From the NCBI GenBank assembly GCA_030052745.1, contig JANBVO010000046.1, positions 1 to 64,000 on the forward strand: a stretch of DNA of 64,000 nucleotides, in the 5' to 3' direction. This DNA is from Pleurostoma richardsiae. Taxonomy: Eukaryota > Ascomycota > Sordariomycetes > Calosphaeriales > Pleurostomataceae. Below the pieces are notes generated by a model. It worked only from the letters and a program-made list of their open reading frames with translations, was not told the origin of the DNA and ran no database searches. The translations under genes and the position numbers were made by a program. Within the stretch, counting starts at the first letter, position 1; each line of letters opens with the position of its first letter. Shown here in pieces: positions 21,110 to 32,600 of the stretch.

Positions 21110-24100
21110 GTAAGTGTCGTGTATGGTGAAGCCTTTCGCACAACTCTGCGCTGCGCAGCCTAGAATCGAAAGCTTGGCCTCTCTGGTTCTTGTTGGGGAG
21201 ATTAGACACCGGTGCCTGCAAGATAGTCTATTCGCGGCCTTTTCAACAATTGATTGCGGTCTTAGTCTAGAGACAGCGTTACTTGTTCACTCCATGATAT
21301 ATTTCTACGAATCTTGGTCATTCTATGCGAGTTTGGTTAGTGGACGATGGTCCTACTCTTCCATGTGACGGAACGTCTTGGGTGTGTTACGTTTCTGATT
21401 ACTCGATATGCCTGGGTCTACTACGTCGTTGACTTCATCGCCGACTTGTGTGTGTTTGAAGAGCCTATATCTATTCACTAAGCCAATGGATTACATTCGC
21501 GCTGGCTTATTGTAGCGATGGTTGTATTTCGTCTAGAAGTAAGCGATCCTCTACTTGATATTGAGCATCTCTTAGAAGATTTGGTTCTCTGGCGGAGCCT
21601 GCTTTGGTGTCGACGTATTGGCTCTAGTAGAGGTCTATGTTCCAGGTATATTCCTATTGCATACAAGAGTGTAGTAGTTCTCCCCCTGTCTGTCGACTAA
21701 TCAAGTTGTGCGGCTCCGCCGTGATCATCACCGTTGGACTAGTGAAATAGACTGGCTTCGAGTTCAATTCGTTGGCCCAAGACGTGAGCTGCTGTGGACG
21801 ACGTTCGTATCATTGGTGGACGACTCGCGGCACGTGACCCCGCTGTGGTTGGGATAATCACGCTCGTGGACAAGCTTAGACCTTAAGAACTTGTACTGCT
21901 GTAAATATTGTGTATATAAGTATTCTAGAAACAGAAAGACCACCTGTAAAAGTTCAGTTATCTCGAACCTATGCTTTTTTTGTAAGGATATTTTTGTCCT
22001 TAGTAAGACTTCACAATTTTAGATGAAGTTCGCAAAGCATAATAGGCCAGTTTGACCAAGTGTCAGCCGAAACTGAGCTGGGATTGACCTAGGCTGAGCA
22101 AAAGTAATGACAGATTATGCAAATAGTAGCCGCCTTGTTATCAGCAGCTCACTGATCCCTGAACAGCAGCTCTACCTACATACAGTGATGGATTTCAGAT
22201 AGCCACCGGAGTAAACCCCGTGCATTTTAACAGTGTCGTGACTGTAGACCTATCTTCTTTTCTTTTCCTGACTCGAGCTCTTCAGCCCACTGATCGAAAC
22301 CAGCAACATATTAGGGCTTTTCATTAGGAGGGCTCAACATGGTCATATGTTCGAAGGCTTAGTGACATCCTATCAACAACATGCCACTTCGCCAAATGGG
22401 AATCCCTGTATCATTGATGGCTTGGTCTGTTGTTTATATATCAGCTCGATACAGTTGAAACATCTGAATAAACTCGTAACCATACCAGGATGAGCATTAT
22501 CGAGACCTGCATAGACAATCAGGTCAAAGAGAAGATTATGAGGCATTTGTGGAAACAAACGACTTACAAGGCATGCTGTCGAGCAACCCATGGCGCGGAC
22601 CCTGAATGGTTGATGATGGTCTGACGTTGAGGACCACAAAGCAATTAGAAAACGGATTTCCGAGAGCGATACGTGGATTTCATTGCCCCGCCACCTACTA
22701 ACGATACATGTACTCTTTAATACATACATCTTCGAGTATCAAAATTCATGCAGTTCGTCCTCGGTAACTGCAGGCCTCTTATGTATGAGAAATGGTAACT
22801 TCCGCTACTTCTGAGTTTCTGGGATCTATTAAGCGACTATATATTCCGCGATGACCCTCAAATCACCAGTTTCTCCTCGTGGGAAGATCAAGGCTGGCCG
22901 CTCTGGAGCTTTAGGACGTTGAACATAGCGCTGTAGCAGTGTATTACTCGCGGCTGAGCTGCGCCGTTCTTCATCAACCGTGATCACACAGCTGAGCTCG
23001 ACAAGAGTATGAGATGATGGCAGGAAAAGAGGCAAGGAGGACCGAAAAGTTCGCACGCCTTATATCCTCTCTCCGTGTAGTTGTTGACAGTTGTCATCAT
23101 CTTCCAGCTCCCCTGCATGTAAGAGTCAGATCTAGAGATTGTTCATCAACAGCCACCACAGATACTCACCCTGAACCTTGGTTTGATTGATAAGTGAATG
23201 TTGAGATATCGGGTGAAAGGTGCTGGCCGATGAGGGACCGCCCTGACAACCACGACGCGTCTTACAGAGTACAAATGAAACAGTCCCGCCACGCAGGAGG
23301 GAAATCAGTCAAGTACTCTGCCGTAGCATGGCTGATTGTATGCTTATGCTACTCTTTGTGGGATATGATGATCCATGACCCTTCTCAGGCACTCATCGTC
23401 TTGAACGAATTGTTACTTCGTACCAATGGAGAGACTATGCATTTATGACTTGACTGACTCGGATGCCATTTCCAGAAAAGAAAACATAGCTTCCCCGGCA
23501 ACTCCAGAGAGAAATCCAAAATGTAATGACAACTTCTATTTTCCTTCTGCATGGAGCGGAGCAAAGCCTCGGTGTCAGGTGTTACGGTTAGCGAGAGGTG
23601 TCAATCTTGGGTTAGAGTTAACGTTAGCTGGAGCATGTCCCGAAGTTGTCAGTGCGTCTCTCCATGCGAGTCTGTGCCTACGCGCCTCAGCAACATTAGG
23701 GGATAAGCACAATCTCAACAGGCGGGGGTCCATATTAGACGATGGATAATGGGCATCCGAAAATGCGTCCAGCAAAGCTGATCTCCTAATTATCCAAGCT
23801 TGGAACCGAGAGTGTTGAAACAACAAACGCAGGGCAACCCTGAAGATAACGGGCGCAACCCTGTCGCGAACCCCGGATCTTCCCTTCATCTCGGAGCAAA
23901 TCCCCCGGCCCGAATTTGAGTTTGCCCTCCCGGGTGACGTATCTCTCCGATGCCGTTTCATGTCAGACAGGGGTAGACGCACGCGCCAAGCAAGTTCATT
24001 TCCCGATTCCCGCTGTCAAGGTCTAGAGCCCGCGGCCGTGCAATGAGGTCTGCCGGAAACGTTTTCTATGACCCTGCCTGCCGGAGGTGAGGAGCACGGT

Positions 24101-25101
24101 TGCGTTGGATAGTTACGATGACACAAGGAGCAGCAGTGGATATCACAGAAAGAGTCGGGCGGGGACAAGAGCTACAGATGCGGTCATTGTTTTTTATTTA
24201 TCTGTTTCTGAAGAAGCGTCTCTGTCTAACCAAGCAAGGGAGAAACAAGAAGTCCCCGAATGGTACAGAAGACGTCGTCGTCTGGGTATATGAATACAAA
24301 ATAGACGCGATGGTGTTTCATTCGTCTTCATCTGAGTGGTGTTGCCGAGCTTGCCGAGAATTTCCCATCCTGGGATCTCGCAGAGAGGGAGAAATAGAAA
24401 AGAGCCCTTGGACTGAGAAGCCTCCAGAGACAAGATGAAAAACAGACAAAATAGCCGCCGGCGCTGGGGCTTCCTGGGTATATCCTCCTCGCCTGCATGT
24501 GTGCTTCGTAGTCTCATAAAGGTACCTATGGTGGAATGGGTGCGCTCGGCTCAAATGTCGGCGCGAAGAGGAATTTCGGCGAAGGTAGGGAAGGCAAGGG
24601 AGGGGACACTTGGTGTGCGAGTTGTTTGGATCCGATCAGGCACCGTAGCTCCTGAAATCTCCGGTAGAGACGAAATGATAAGAGTGGCTCGGCACGAAGA
24701 TGTGCGTTATTGAACGGTGATATATATCCCGGTCCGGCCGGACCTTGCTATAGGCTGCCCGGGATGTTGCCGGCGTGATGATGCGGGCGTTCGCCCTCCG
24801 CGACGGGCTGCCGAAGAAGTGCTTGGCGCGGCGTTGTGCTGAGTGACAACTGGGAAGTGCCGAAGTTTAAGGGGTGGGTAGAAAACCACGGTTCCGATCA
24901 TGGTGAAACATGAAACGCTGCCGGCACGTGCGTGGGACAAGGGGAACGAGAAGGTGTGCCTCGAAGTTCCCTTCTTCATTTCATCCCTTGTTCCATTCAC
25001 GCACGCGAAATCGGCGGTTGGGGTGGTGTGCAGTAGACAACAACCCCCCGGTCTTGATCAAAAGGCGACGATGTGATCGCCAGGGGCAGGGGAGACTGCT
25101 C
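21110..25101. other. Gene-poor spacer with possible retroelement remnant
   Basis: Nearly 4 kb with no supportable gene. The stretch 21370-22800 is A/T-richer than the flanks and includes an LTR-like segment (separate entry). Short frames such as 22829-23056 (-) and 22373-22729 (-) look partly protein-like but have no recognisable domain or neighbouring exons. From about 24700 the sequence becomes GC-rich again and is probably the 3' flank of the membrane-protein gene. Confidence 0.45.
21705..21990 (+). mobile_element. Possible solo-LTR-like remnant
   Basis: An A/T-rich patch holds, in order, CACGTGAC (about 21833), a GGTTGGGATAATCACGC segment, TATATAAG (21913-21920) about 80 nt before a T-run, and CTCGAACCTATGC just before it. 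This order (upstream boxes, TATATAAG, short leader) is typical of fungal LTR promoters. I cannot define TG..CA ends or a target-site duplication, nor a paired copy in this window. Confidence 0.25.
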
Positions 25102-26616
25102 TCAGCCAATCGCCCTCCCGATCTCGTCGTCCCTCACCGACGGCCGAGGCGACAGCCCGCCGACGACGTAATCGTCCCCGAACGACACCCGGGGCGGGAT
25201 CGACGACGACGAGAAGACGCGCGAGTGGCGGCCCCTGTGGTCCTGGACGTACTCGTGCGACACCCTCGGCGGCGACGACGACAGCTCCAGATCGGAGCCG
25301 TAGCCGCCGCCGTCCTGGTGCTGGTTCTTGAACGGGTCCGCCCACGCGACACTGCCCCCCGTGAAGCTGCGCATGCTGCTGCTCCGCGAGCCGCGCGTCC
25401 GCCCGTGGTGGCTGTGGTGGTGGTGGTGCGCCGGCTGCACCTTGGACAGCCGCGAGGGGTGCCGTTTCGGGCTGGGCAGGAACGGCTCGTCGCCCGGGAC
25501 GCTCTCGTCGGTGAGCCCGGCCCGGGCGTTGGGCGCCCGCGCCTGGATCGGCGCCGGCGACGCGAGCTCGCCGCCGCGGTGCTCGAAGCTGCGCTTGGTG
25601 CTGCCGCCGTAGCTGCTGTACGAGCCGTAGTGCCGCGGCGAGGTGTGGCTGTCCTCCGAGAACCTCCCGCCCCCTGCTCCCTGCCCGGCGGCGACGGAGG
25701 GGTGCGGGTAGACGATGACGCTGGGCGGCTTCTTCGTGTAGGAGGACACGGAGGCCTTCTTGGCGTGGCTGGGCCCCGGCGGGCTGCCGGTTAGAGGGCC
25801 CGTCGCGCCGTACCCGGCCAGCGCTAGGCCTCCCGGCCCCATGACGGGTGCGGGTGCCTGACCGCGGCCGCCGCTCTTCTCGCCGCGGCCGCTGCCGACC
25901 TTCCAGGTGGCGATCTCGTCGTCGTCGATGGGCGTGATGCCCCGGCGGAAGAAGAGGAAGCGCCGCGTCTGACGGTGGCGCCAGCACACGGAGATGACGC
26001 CCAAGATGACGAAGGCGCCCACGATGGAGAGCACGGTGCTGAGGGTGATGACCGTGGTGCGGCTGCTGCCGATGCCGGAGGTGTAGCCGTTGGTCATGAC
26101 GGCCGAGGTGCTACTGCTTGGTGCTGAGGAAGTCAGAGCCGATGAGCCAGAGAGTACGTTGCTGCCGTCTCCAGAGCCGGTCACTAAGGCGTTGCTCCCA
26201 GCGCTGCTGCTGGGTGAGGGGTCCTCGCCTTTCGTAAGAGGCTCGGCGGAAGAAGATGAGGTAACGATCGTGGAGGGCTGAGAAGCCGGGGTGACGGAGA
26301 TAATGAGCGTCGTCGTCTTCACCAGCACTGTGGGACTAGTGCTCTCCGTCGACGAGGACGGTATGGCGGTGGCCAGGGCGGACAGGGCGGAGAGCGCCAG
26401 CTCTGTTGCTGGTCCTGAAGGCCAGGGAACGATTAGCGTCTGCGTGATCAACCTGGTGGTCCAGAGCGGCGGTAATATCCAGGCCACACCTTTCTGCGAG
26501 CCGGAAGCGGGAGACTCGGCGCGGGCATCCATGACCACGAAAGCCGAAGCCTCCACGACAGGGCAGAGGAGCAAGCTCCATCCTGCTGCCGCTAGGAGCA
26601 CCCTCGCCAAGAACAT
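25102..26616 (-). CDS. Single-pass membrane protein with signal peptide and Ser/Thr-rich ectodomain
   Basis: One uninterrupted frame of 504 aa. It begins with a clear signal peptide (MFLARVLLAAAGWSLLLCPVVEASA). An ectodomain of about 190 residues follows, very rich in Ser/Thr/Pro and likely heavily O-glycosylated. One transmembrane helix (VITLSTVLSIVGAFVILGVI) is followed by a basic stop-transfer (CWRHRQTRRFLFFRR). The remaining tail of about 270 residues is long and disordered, with Gly/Ser/Pro-rich stretches and a His-rich patch (AHHHHHSHHG). This resembles fungal Mid2/Wsc-style wall sensors in layout, but I see no WSC domain and recognise no family. The ATG at 26616 was chosen because it starts the signal peptide; the in-frame ATG at 26721 would bury it. 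The 3' half is very GC-rich and has long antisense open frames that are not genes. Confidence 0.75.
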   Translation of the reverse strand: MFLARVLLAAAGWSLLLCPVVEASAFVVMDARAESPASGSQKGVAWILPPLWTTRLITQTLIVPWPSGPATELALSALSALATAIPSSSTESTSPTVLVKTTTLIISVTPASQPSTIVTSSSSAEPLTKGEDPSPSSSAGSNALVTGSGDGSNVLSGSSALTSSAPSSSTSAVMTNGYTSGIGSSRTTVITLSTVLSIVGAFVILGVISVCWRHRQTRRFLFFRRGITPIDDDEIATWKVGSGRGEKSGGRGQAPAPVMGPGGLALAGYGATGPLTGSPPGPSHAKKASVSSYTKKPPSVIVYPHPSVAAGQGAGGGRFSEDSHTSPRHYGSYSSYGGSTKRSFEHRGGELASPAPIQARAPNARAGLTDESVPGDEPFLPSPKRHPSRLSKVQPAHHHHHSHHGRTRGSRSSSMRSFTGGSVAWADPFKNQHQDGGGYGSDLELSSSPPRVSHEYVQDHRGRHSRVFSSSSIPPRVSFGDDYVVGGLSPRPSVRDDEIGRAIG

Positions 26617-29600
26617 GTCTTCCCGTTCCCGTCGGGATTGGGGGAGCTGGAAACGCTCCGGAGGGGGAAGAAAGAAGGGGGGAAGAAGAAGAGAAGATAA
26701 AGAGATGACGGTATGTGGCAAGCTCGTCAGTGAGCCATCGGGGAGAGTGACGGCAGCTTGACCGGACCACGCTCACGGGATGGAAGCTAGTCGAAAGCTC
26801 CAAGCAAGAAGAGGCAAGCTATATGTTGCAACAAGAAAAGCATTGGAGGGAAGGGGGACACCAACAATGCTGGGGCTGAATCAATGATGACACGAGTGAC
26901 GAAGCGGGCATTGAGGGAAGCCGGCGGTCAAACTCTACAGCTTCGGAGCGAGAGCCGGTTCACGGGGCATCGACTGGCTGACTGGGTGACTGACGGGCTT
27001 GCTGGCTGAGCCCTCGAGAGGAAAAGAGAGGGCTGGCAGCAGGGCGGGAAGGGAGTGCAAATGAGGTCAGGATGGGCGAGCATCCCGCCTCTATATACGG
27101 GAGGTGACATGTAGATTGGTGGGAAAGTAGGCGGCATACCTGTCTGTCTAAGCTCAAAGTATCAATCAAGCCTGCTGCACAGCTCTGCTTGAACGAAGCA
27201 GGCTATGTCTGATGACCGTGCGCGTGAGGGACGGGGAGCACGGCATCTGGGATAATCCCGCATTTCCCAAGCATTCCAGCGGACCTCTGGGTTGACGCAC
27301 GTCGACGGCGTGGTGGTGGTGAGGGTGTGGGAGGCTGTCTGTGTGTCGGCATCTTTTGGGGGTCGATACTATGTATATATGTGTACGGAAGTACTTCCCT
27401 ACATACGACACGCGGGCTGCTAAGCTGTTTCAACGGGAGGAGGAGGTCAAGACTAGACAGACAGGCAGACAGACAGGCCGGCCGTGTAAGCCGGCGGTGG
27501 GGGGGAGGATCTGCTTTCCGCTCTTCCTCCTCCTCCTCCACACACACTCACACGCTCCACACGCTCCACCACGGCTGCGAGGTCCAGACACTCGCAGCGA
27601 GCGTAGCTTGCGTAGCCGTGATAGGTGCAGCATGTACGTGGACACGGACATCGGCCCATGGGCTGCAGCATTCGGCTGTCAAAAGCCCGGAGTGGGCAAT
27701 AGCAGATGGCAATTGCACTGCTGCAGCGTCGAGCTGCGACGCTGCCAACTCATGCGTGGTATCGTAGCTGTACATCCTGTCAGGTACGCCATAGCAGAGG
27801 GCAGAGAACTCGAGGTTCAACGTCGTCCAGGTTTCATCGAGCGGGCAAGGTGCGCTGCAACGGTGGTTGGATGACGGGCGATCGCCGCTGTGTGATCGGA
27901 CATGAATTTGAGTGACCGGGACAGGGGGCTGATGGGGGCATGTCGACATGGATGTGCCGTCCCCCCCTTACCCCTGTTCATGACATGGGGGAGGGGACTC
28001 AGGGGGGGCTGGCTGGCAAGAGTGGAGAAGGGAGGCCACAGCGGAACTGGGGTTGGTTGTCTTCGTACTCTCTCACTTTCATTCTCTCTTCAGGTTCAGG
28101 TTCTGCAATTCACGGCTGTCACGGACAGTCTCTCATGAGTCGTCATCACCATCCATTGCACTCGTACCTTGTGTAACTGCTTCGGAACCGGGATTGACTC
28201 CGCACCCTGCCCACCTAGCATCCTCACCTGGGCAGATAAGCAGCAGGTGAGGGAGGGAAAGGGGGCGAGAGACGAAGGTGAAGAGCCGAGCTGGGCTGCC
28301 AGCTGCCGGCCAATCTGCGGCCGAGGCATGGATGTACTAGGTTCGTAGGAGTCGTCGGGCAGTTCGTTCGTTCGGGCACCGGGCCAGACACAAGGCCTGG
28401 ACGGAGCCACCTGGCCGGTCGTGGCCCTGCCGTGTGTCCCTGCCAGGGCACAGCCAGTTACAGGTCCTCAGTTGCAGGGCCGCCGAGGGCGAATGAGTTG
28501 CGAGATGCCCAGATTCTGAAGCACACCAGCTCTGCCTTAGCGGGGTTCGGAGAGGGGTAAGAGCTGGGAGGTGTGTGTGCTTGTGCGCGTGTGAGTTGGC
28601 AAAGGCTCTCTGCAAGGGGGGAATTCAAGGTGTTCAAGGTGAAGAGAGCCGTGGTGTTCTGTCCTCTTACACTCGAGTGCCGCGCCCTCCGAGTCCAGAT
28701 CGCGACGCCGGACGCCACGCTATTGAGAGCCGTGATGCAGCCCGCTTGTTCGACTCGCCGACTTACCAGAATAGGCATCACTTGTGCAAGCATTTACAGA
28801 AACGAGCTCGGTCGCTCAATAACGGCGCATTGCACATGTCGAGTTAGCCACGCCTGGCAGAGGTTGTAGCGATGACACGCCGGCAATGATCAGGCTCTCT
28901 CGTCTGCAAGCACTCCAAGACCTCATACGTACTACGAGACCTAGTGTGAGTAGCAGAAAACGAGGTCTCAATCTTGAAGTCCTCATTCCAGGTGAGGTCA
29001 CAAACGGCTTGCTAGCGTCTGAGTCTGATGGCTGGGCTATCCCGGGCTTCCCCTCCGGCAGACGGTGTAGAGTACCTTACCTCGCGATAGAGCACATCGT
29101 GAATCATCGAGGGTCTCTTGCTGAGACACCAACAGCGCCGAAACCCAGCCGTCCCTTCCTCTAGTGCGCGGACTCTGCACTCTGCATAAGCAGCCTCTGC
29201 AGAGCTGCTGCAAGGTACGCGCGCGAGGAGGGCTCTCGATAACAGGCTAATCAGCAGCCAGGAAAAGGTACGGTCAGAGGAGTCGGGCCAACTTGATGGC
29301 CGCCGGCTCGACGCATCTTGCCCCTCAAAGAGGAAGTTTCCTTCAAACGCCGCTCTCTACGGGTGTACCTACGTCCTGCAGATGTGAGCGCAGTACATAG
29401 TAGCCAAGCCCTCAAAGCCGGTAAGTCAGGGGCCACCCTTGAAAATCCTGACAATCCTCCGAGAGGCTGCGAGCTCGAAGCACCAATTGACTGCGCGCTG
29501 CCAGTGGCCGGCTCTGAAACAGCCGCATTCTTCTGTCGTGTTGAGCGGTCATTGGCTTATTGCTCTAATTCTACGTCTCGAGACCTGTTCGACCGCTTAC

Positions 29601-32600
29601 CTCTCGCTCGACATGCAAGGTACCACAGCAGGCTACGGGGTACGGAGTCCCTGAGTCTAAGATAGTCTAGCAGGCAAAGAGACTTGGGGATTTGACGGTT
29701 GAATGCCACCGCGCAATTTGGTGGCAGCCGTCACATGAGGCTTCGCTGCAACGTGTCTTGCCTGTCAAAGTGTCAAGGTGTCAGACTACATGCCACGGCG
29801 AGGCTTGACTCGCAATCAAGTTGACTCCTCGCCTCACAGATGCGCATCATAGTCTATCTTGGTCTGCAGAACGTCGTATGGAACCGTAGAATGTTCGACT
29901 GCCTGGCCGGCGATGGCCAGCCGAGGAAATAATGAGGTGCCATCGCGCCGCCGAGTGCTCCCGGGTCTACCACTCGCCGAAATATCCGTACCTTACAGAA
30001 TGACGAGCTCAATTACCTGCGTTAGGTAGGATGACCTTGCAAGAGGGGCATTCGAGAGCTCCAGGGTCTTTTTCTGCAGAGGAGACGACGTTCCCCCACT
30101 TGCGCCGCTCATCTTGCAGTGAAGGTCAGGGGGAATACACACGGGAGTCGAAGTGTGGAAACCGCGGGAAACGGATCGTCAATCATTGCTTGCATTCAGC
30201 GTCGCAGTCCCCCCACACAAGTAAATCATCGCCAGAGATGTATTCGGCGGTCTGCTGCCGCGGTCTGTGGTTGACTTTGGAGCTATGGCCGCTGCGTGGC
30301 TTGGTCTAACTTCTTGAGATAGCAGGAAATGCTCCGAAATCGAAAAGGGCCCCCCAAATGAACCGCATTCGGAGAGTGACTGCCCACTCATCTCAGCACG
30401 AGGTGACGCTCTTCCACACGGCACACCTGCGAGACGCGCACTTACTACCACGGGCTAGTCGTGTCTTGCCCCAGCAGACACCAAAAAGCACCGGTGGTGC
30501 CCTTATCAGGACACTTGGTGGTCCCCCGTTCCGCCTCAACCGGCGGGGAAGAGCGGTGGGGTTCCGAGTTAATCAACCTGAGAGCTCGTGAGACAGACAG
30601 CTTGAAGAGCGGAGTCCGGAAGCTACTCTAAGAGTAACTACGAGACATCTGCCGTTGCGAGTTCCCTGCACTGAGTTGCAGTATCTTTCTCGGCGGACGA
30701 GATGGTGAAGAGCGTGAAGTGAAGAGCCTCTTGACCAACAGGTGATGGATGGTGAGGGGCAGCTCAGCAGTCCGCACTGACCTCTCGGACAGGAAGCTCA
30801 ACCAACAATGGCAACCGGAAACTCGAGATCTCATTTTATTATCATCAACCACTGTAGCCCACGCGGGCCGAGAATGAGCTGCCCCTCCATGTCCAAGGGT
30901 CGTCCCGCTCTCTCTGGTGGTGCCGCTACGAAAACCGCCGATAGGCCTACTGCGGCCCTTCCTAACCCTTCCGGGGTGCTGTGTCCGGCGGCTGCCATTA
31001 TTAGACCCTCTCGTGGAAAGCCTAGCTGTCGAGGACCCCCCATCGAGCACTCCATTGATGCATTGAGACTGCATTCGAAGACGCTACTAAGCGAGTCTTG
31101 CGCTGCTACTCCACCGTTGGGGGGATGAGGTTCCCAATGTCTCACTGAGATGCTGCTAGATCATCAGCATTCCAGCTGCTTGGGCGGCTGGACCCTGTGC
31201 TCACTATCCTCGAGATGTCTGTGTTGCTGCTTAACCGCCAGGAGCGGCAGGTGAGTCCTCAGGCAGGGCAGACCCTGCGAACGCGAAGCAGGATTATCCT
31301 GTCCTGCGTGCGGTCCTATGCCGCGCCTTGCTTCCAGACCATTCTCATCTGCATCTGCGTCTTTCAGATCCACGAAACGGTCGATCAAGCCGGCGTCTTC
31401 GAGGGGTGGGTAAGGAGGCGTCGGACTCCCCTCGCTCGCATCCCACTACGCATTCACTAATGCCAGGAACTAAGCAAGTTGCCGGTCGCTCGAATCTTGA
31501 ATCTTTGAGTGAGGAGACTTATCAACTCCTTCTCACGGTCAGTTGCAGGCGCTGCTATTGGACTCTCTATTTGAGAGATGAGATGTGGCCAAGCCAGATC
31601 CGTCGTAGGCCCTTTGCAGGCAAGGCAGAAAGGGCCGGGCGCTATCAATAGCGTCTCGAAGTGTATCCTCAGTTGGACCTTGACCGCGTGCTTCTCCGAC
31701 CGATTCACCGCTCTTTGCCCCTCCTACTGATGCTCTAGCACCAACCGAAGAGGAGGGCCAGCTGACACACTTTCACCCCCTTCTCGGGAAAAGCTGTTTC
31801 CTGACCACCCCTCCCGCCTCCCGTCCTTTGCCGACCGAGCCAGTTTTACTCAAGCCATTACAAAACGTTCCTTGCTGTGGTGGCTGCCCAGCCCTGCGCT
31901 GCAGCCATGGCGCAACACGTCCCGCAGTCGCAAGTGGCCAATGGCCGCGCCGATGTGCCTGGTGCGACGGGAGGTGGCGTCGCCGCTGCCCCCTCTCTCC
32001 TCCGGCCTGTCGCTGAGGGTGGCGCGGCGCCGCTGCTCAGTCGGCGGCTTCGCTCCCGTCCAGAGCGCTTAGAGATGACTCGCAGCTGGACGAGGCCTGG
32101 GATGATGGTGTGGAGGGGATCAGGAAGGATCATCGAGGAGATTCAAGATGGACGGCATTTGTTGGAGGAGCTCTTCACTACGAGAGCTAGGACTCTTGAA
32201 GAGTCGCATGAAGTGTCAAATCTTAACCCCGGCTGTCGAGCAAGACGCTCGGATGGGGGATGCACGCCGGGGAAGCGAACAAGCTCAGGAAGCATAATCC
32301 ACCCCCAGACCCCCAGAACTCTTCGAAACCCCAGGACGGTTCCGTTGGGGTGAGAGCAGCTTTGAAACACCCTCCGCAAGAGTGTGGCATCCAGCATTCC
32401 AGTCCCCGGCGCGGCGCCGGTGATCTCTCAACGTTTACAGCCACCTAAATCAGCGGGAAGCGAGGGATGGATCACTGACGCAACGACGGGATCCTGATCG
32501 CTCCGAGGAGATGATGACGGCTCAGCCCGTTAATCCACATCGACCACAGTCGAGAATGTTCGGTCGAGGGCGGGACTCGTTTCATGTGCCATCGTAATGT

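Noticed and set aside
22829-23056. 75-codon minus-strand frame with a GATATAAGG box upstream
   Set aside because: Somewhat protein-like but no domain, no adjoining exons and short; not enough to call a gene.
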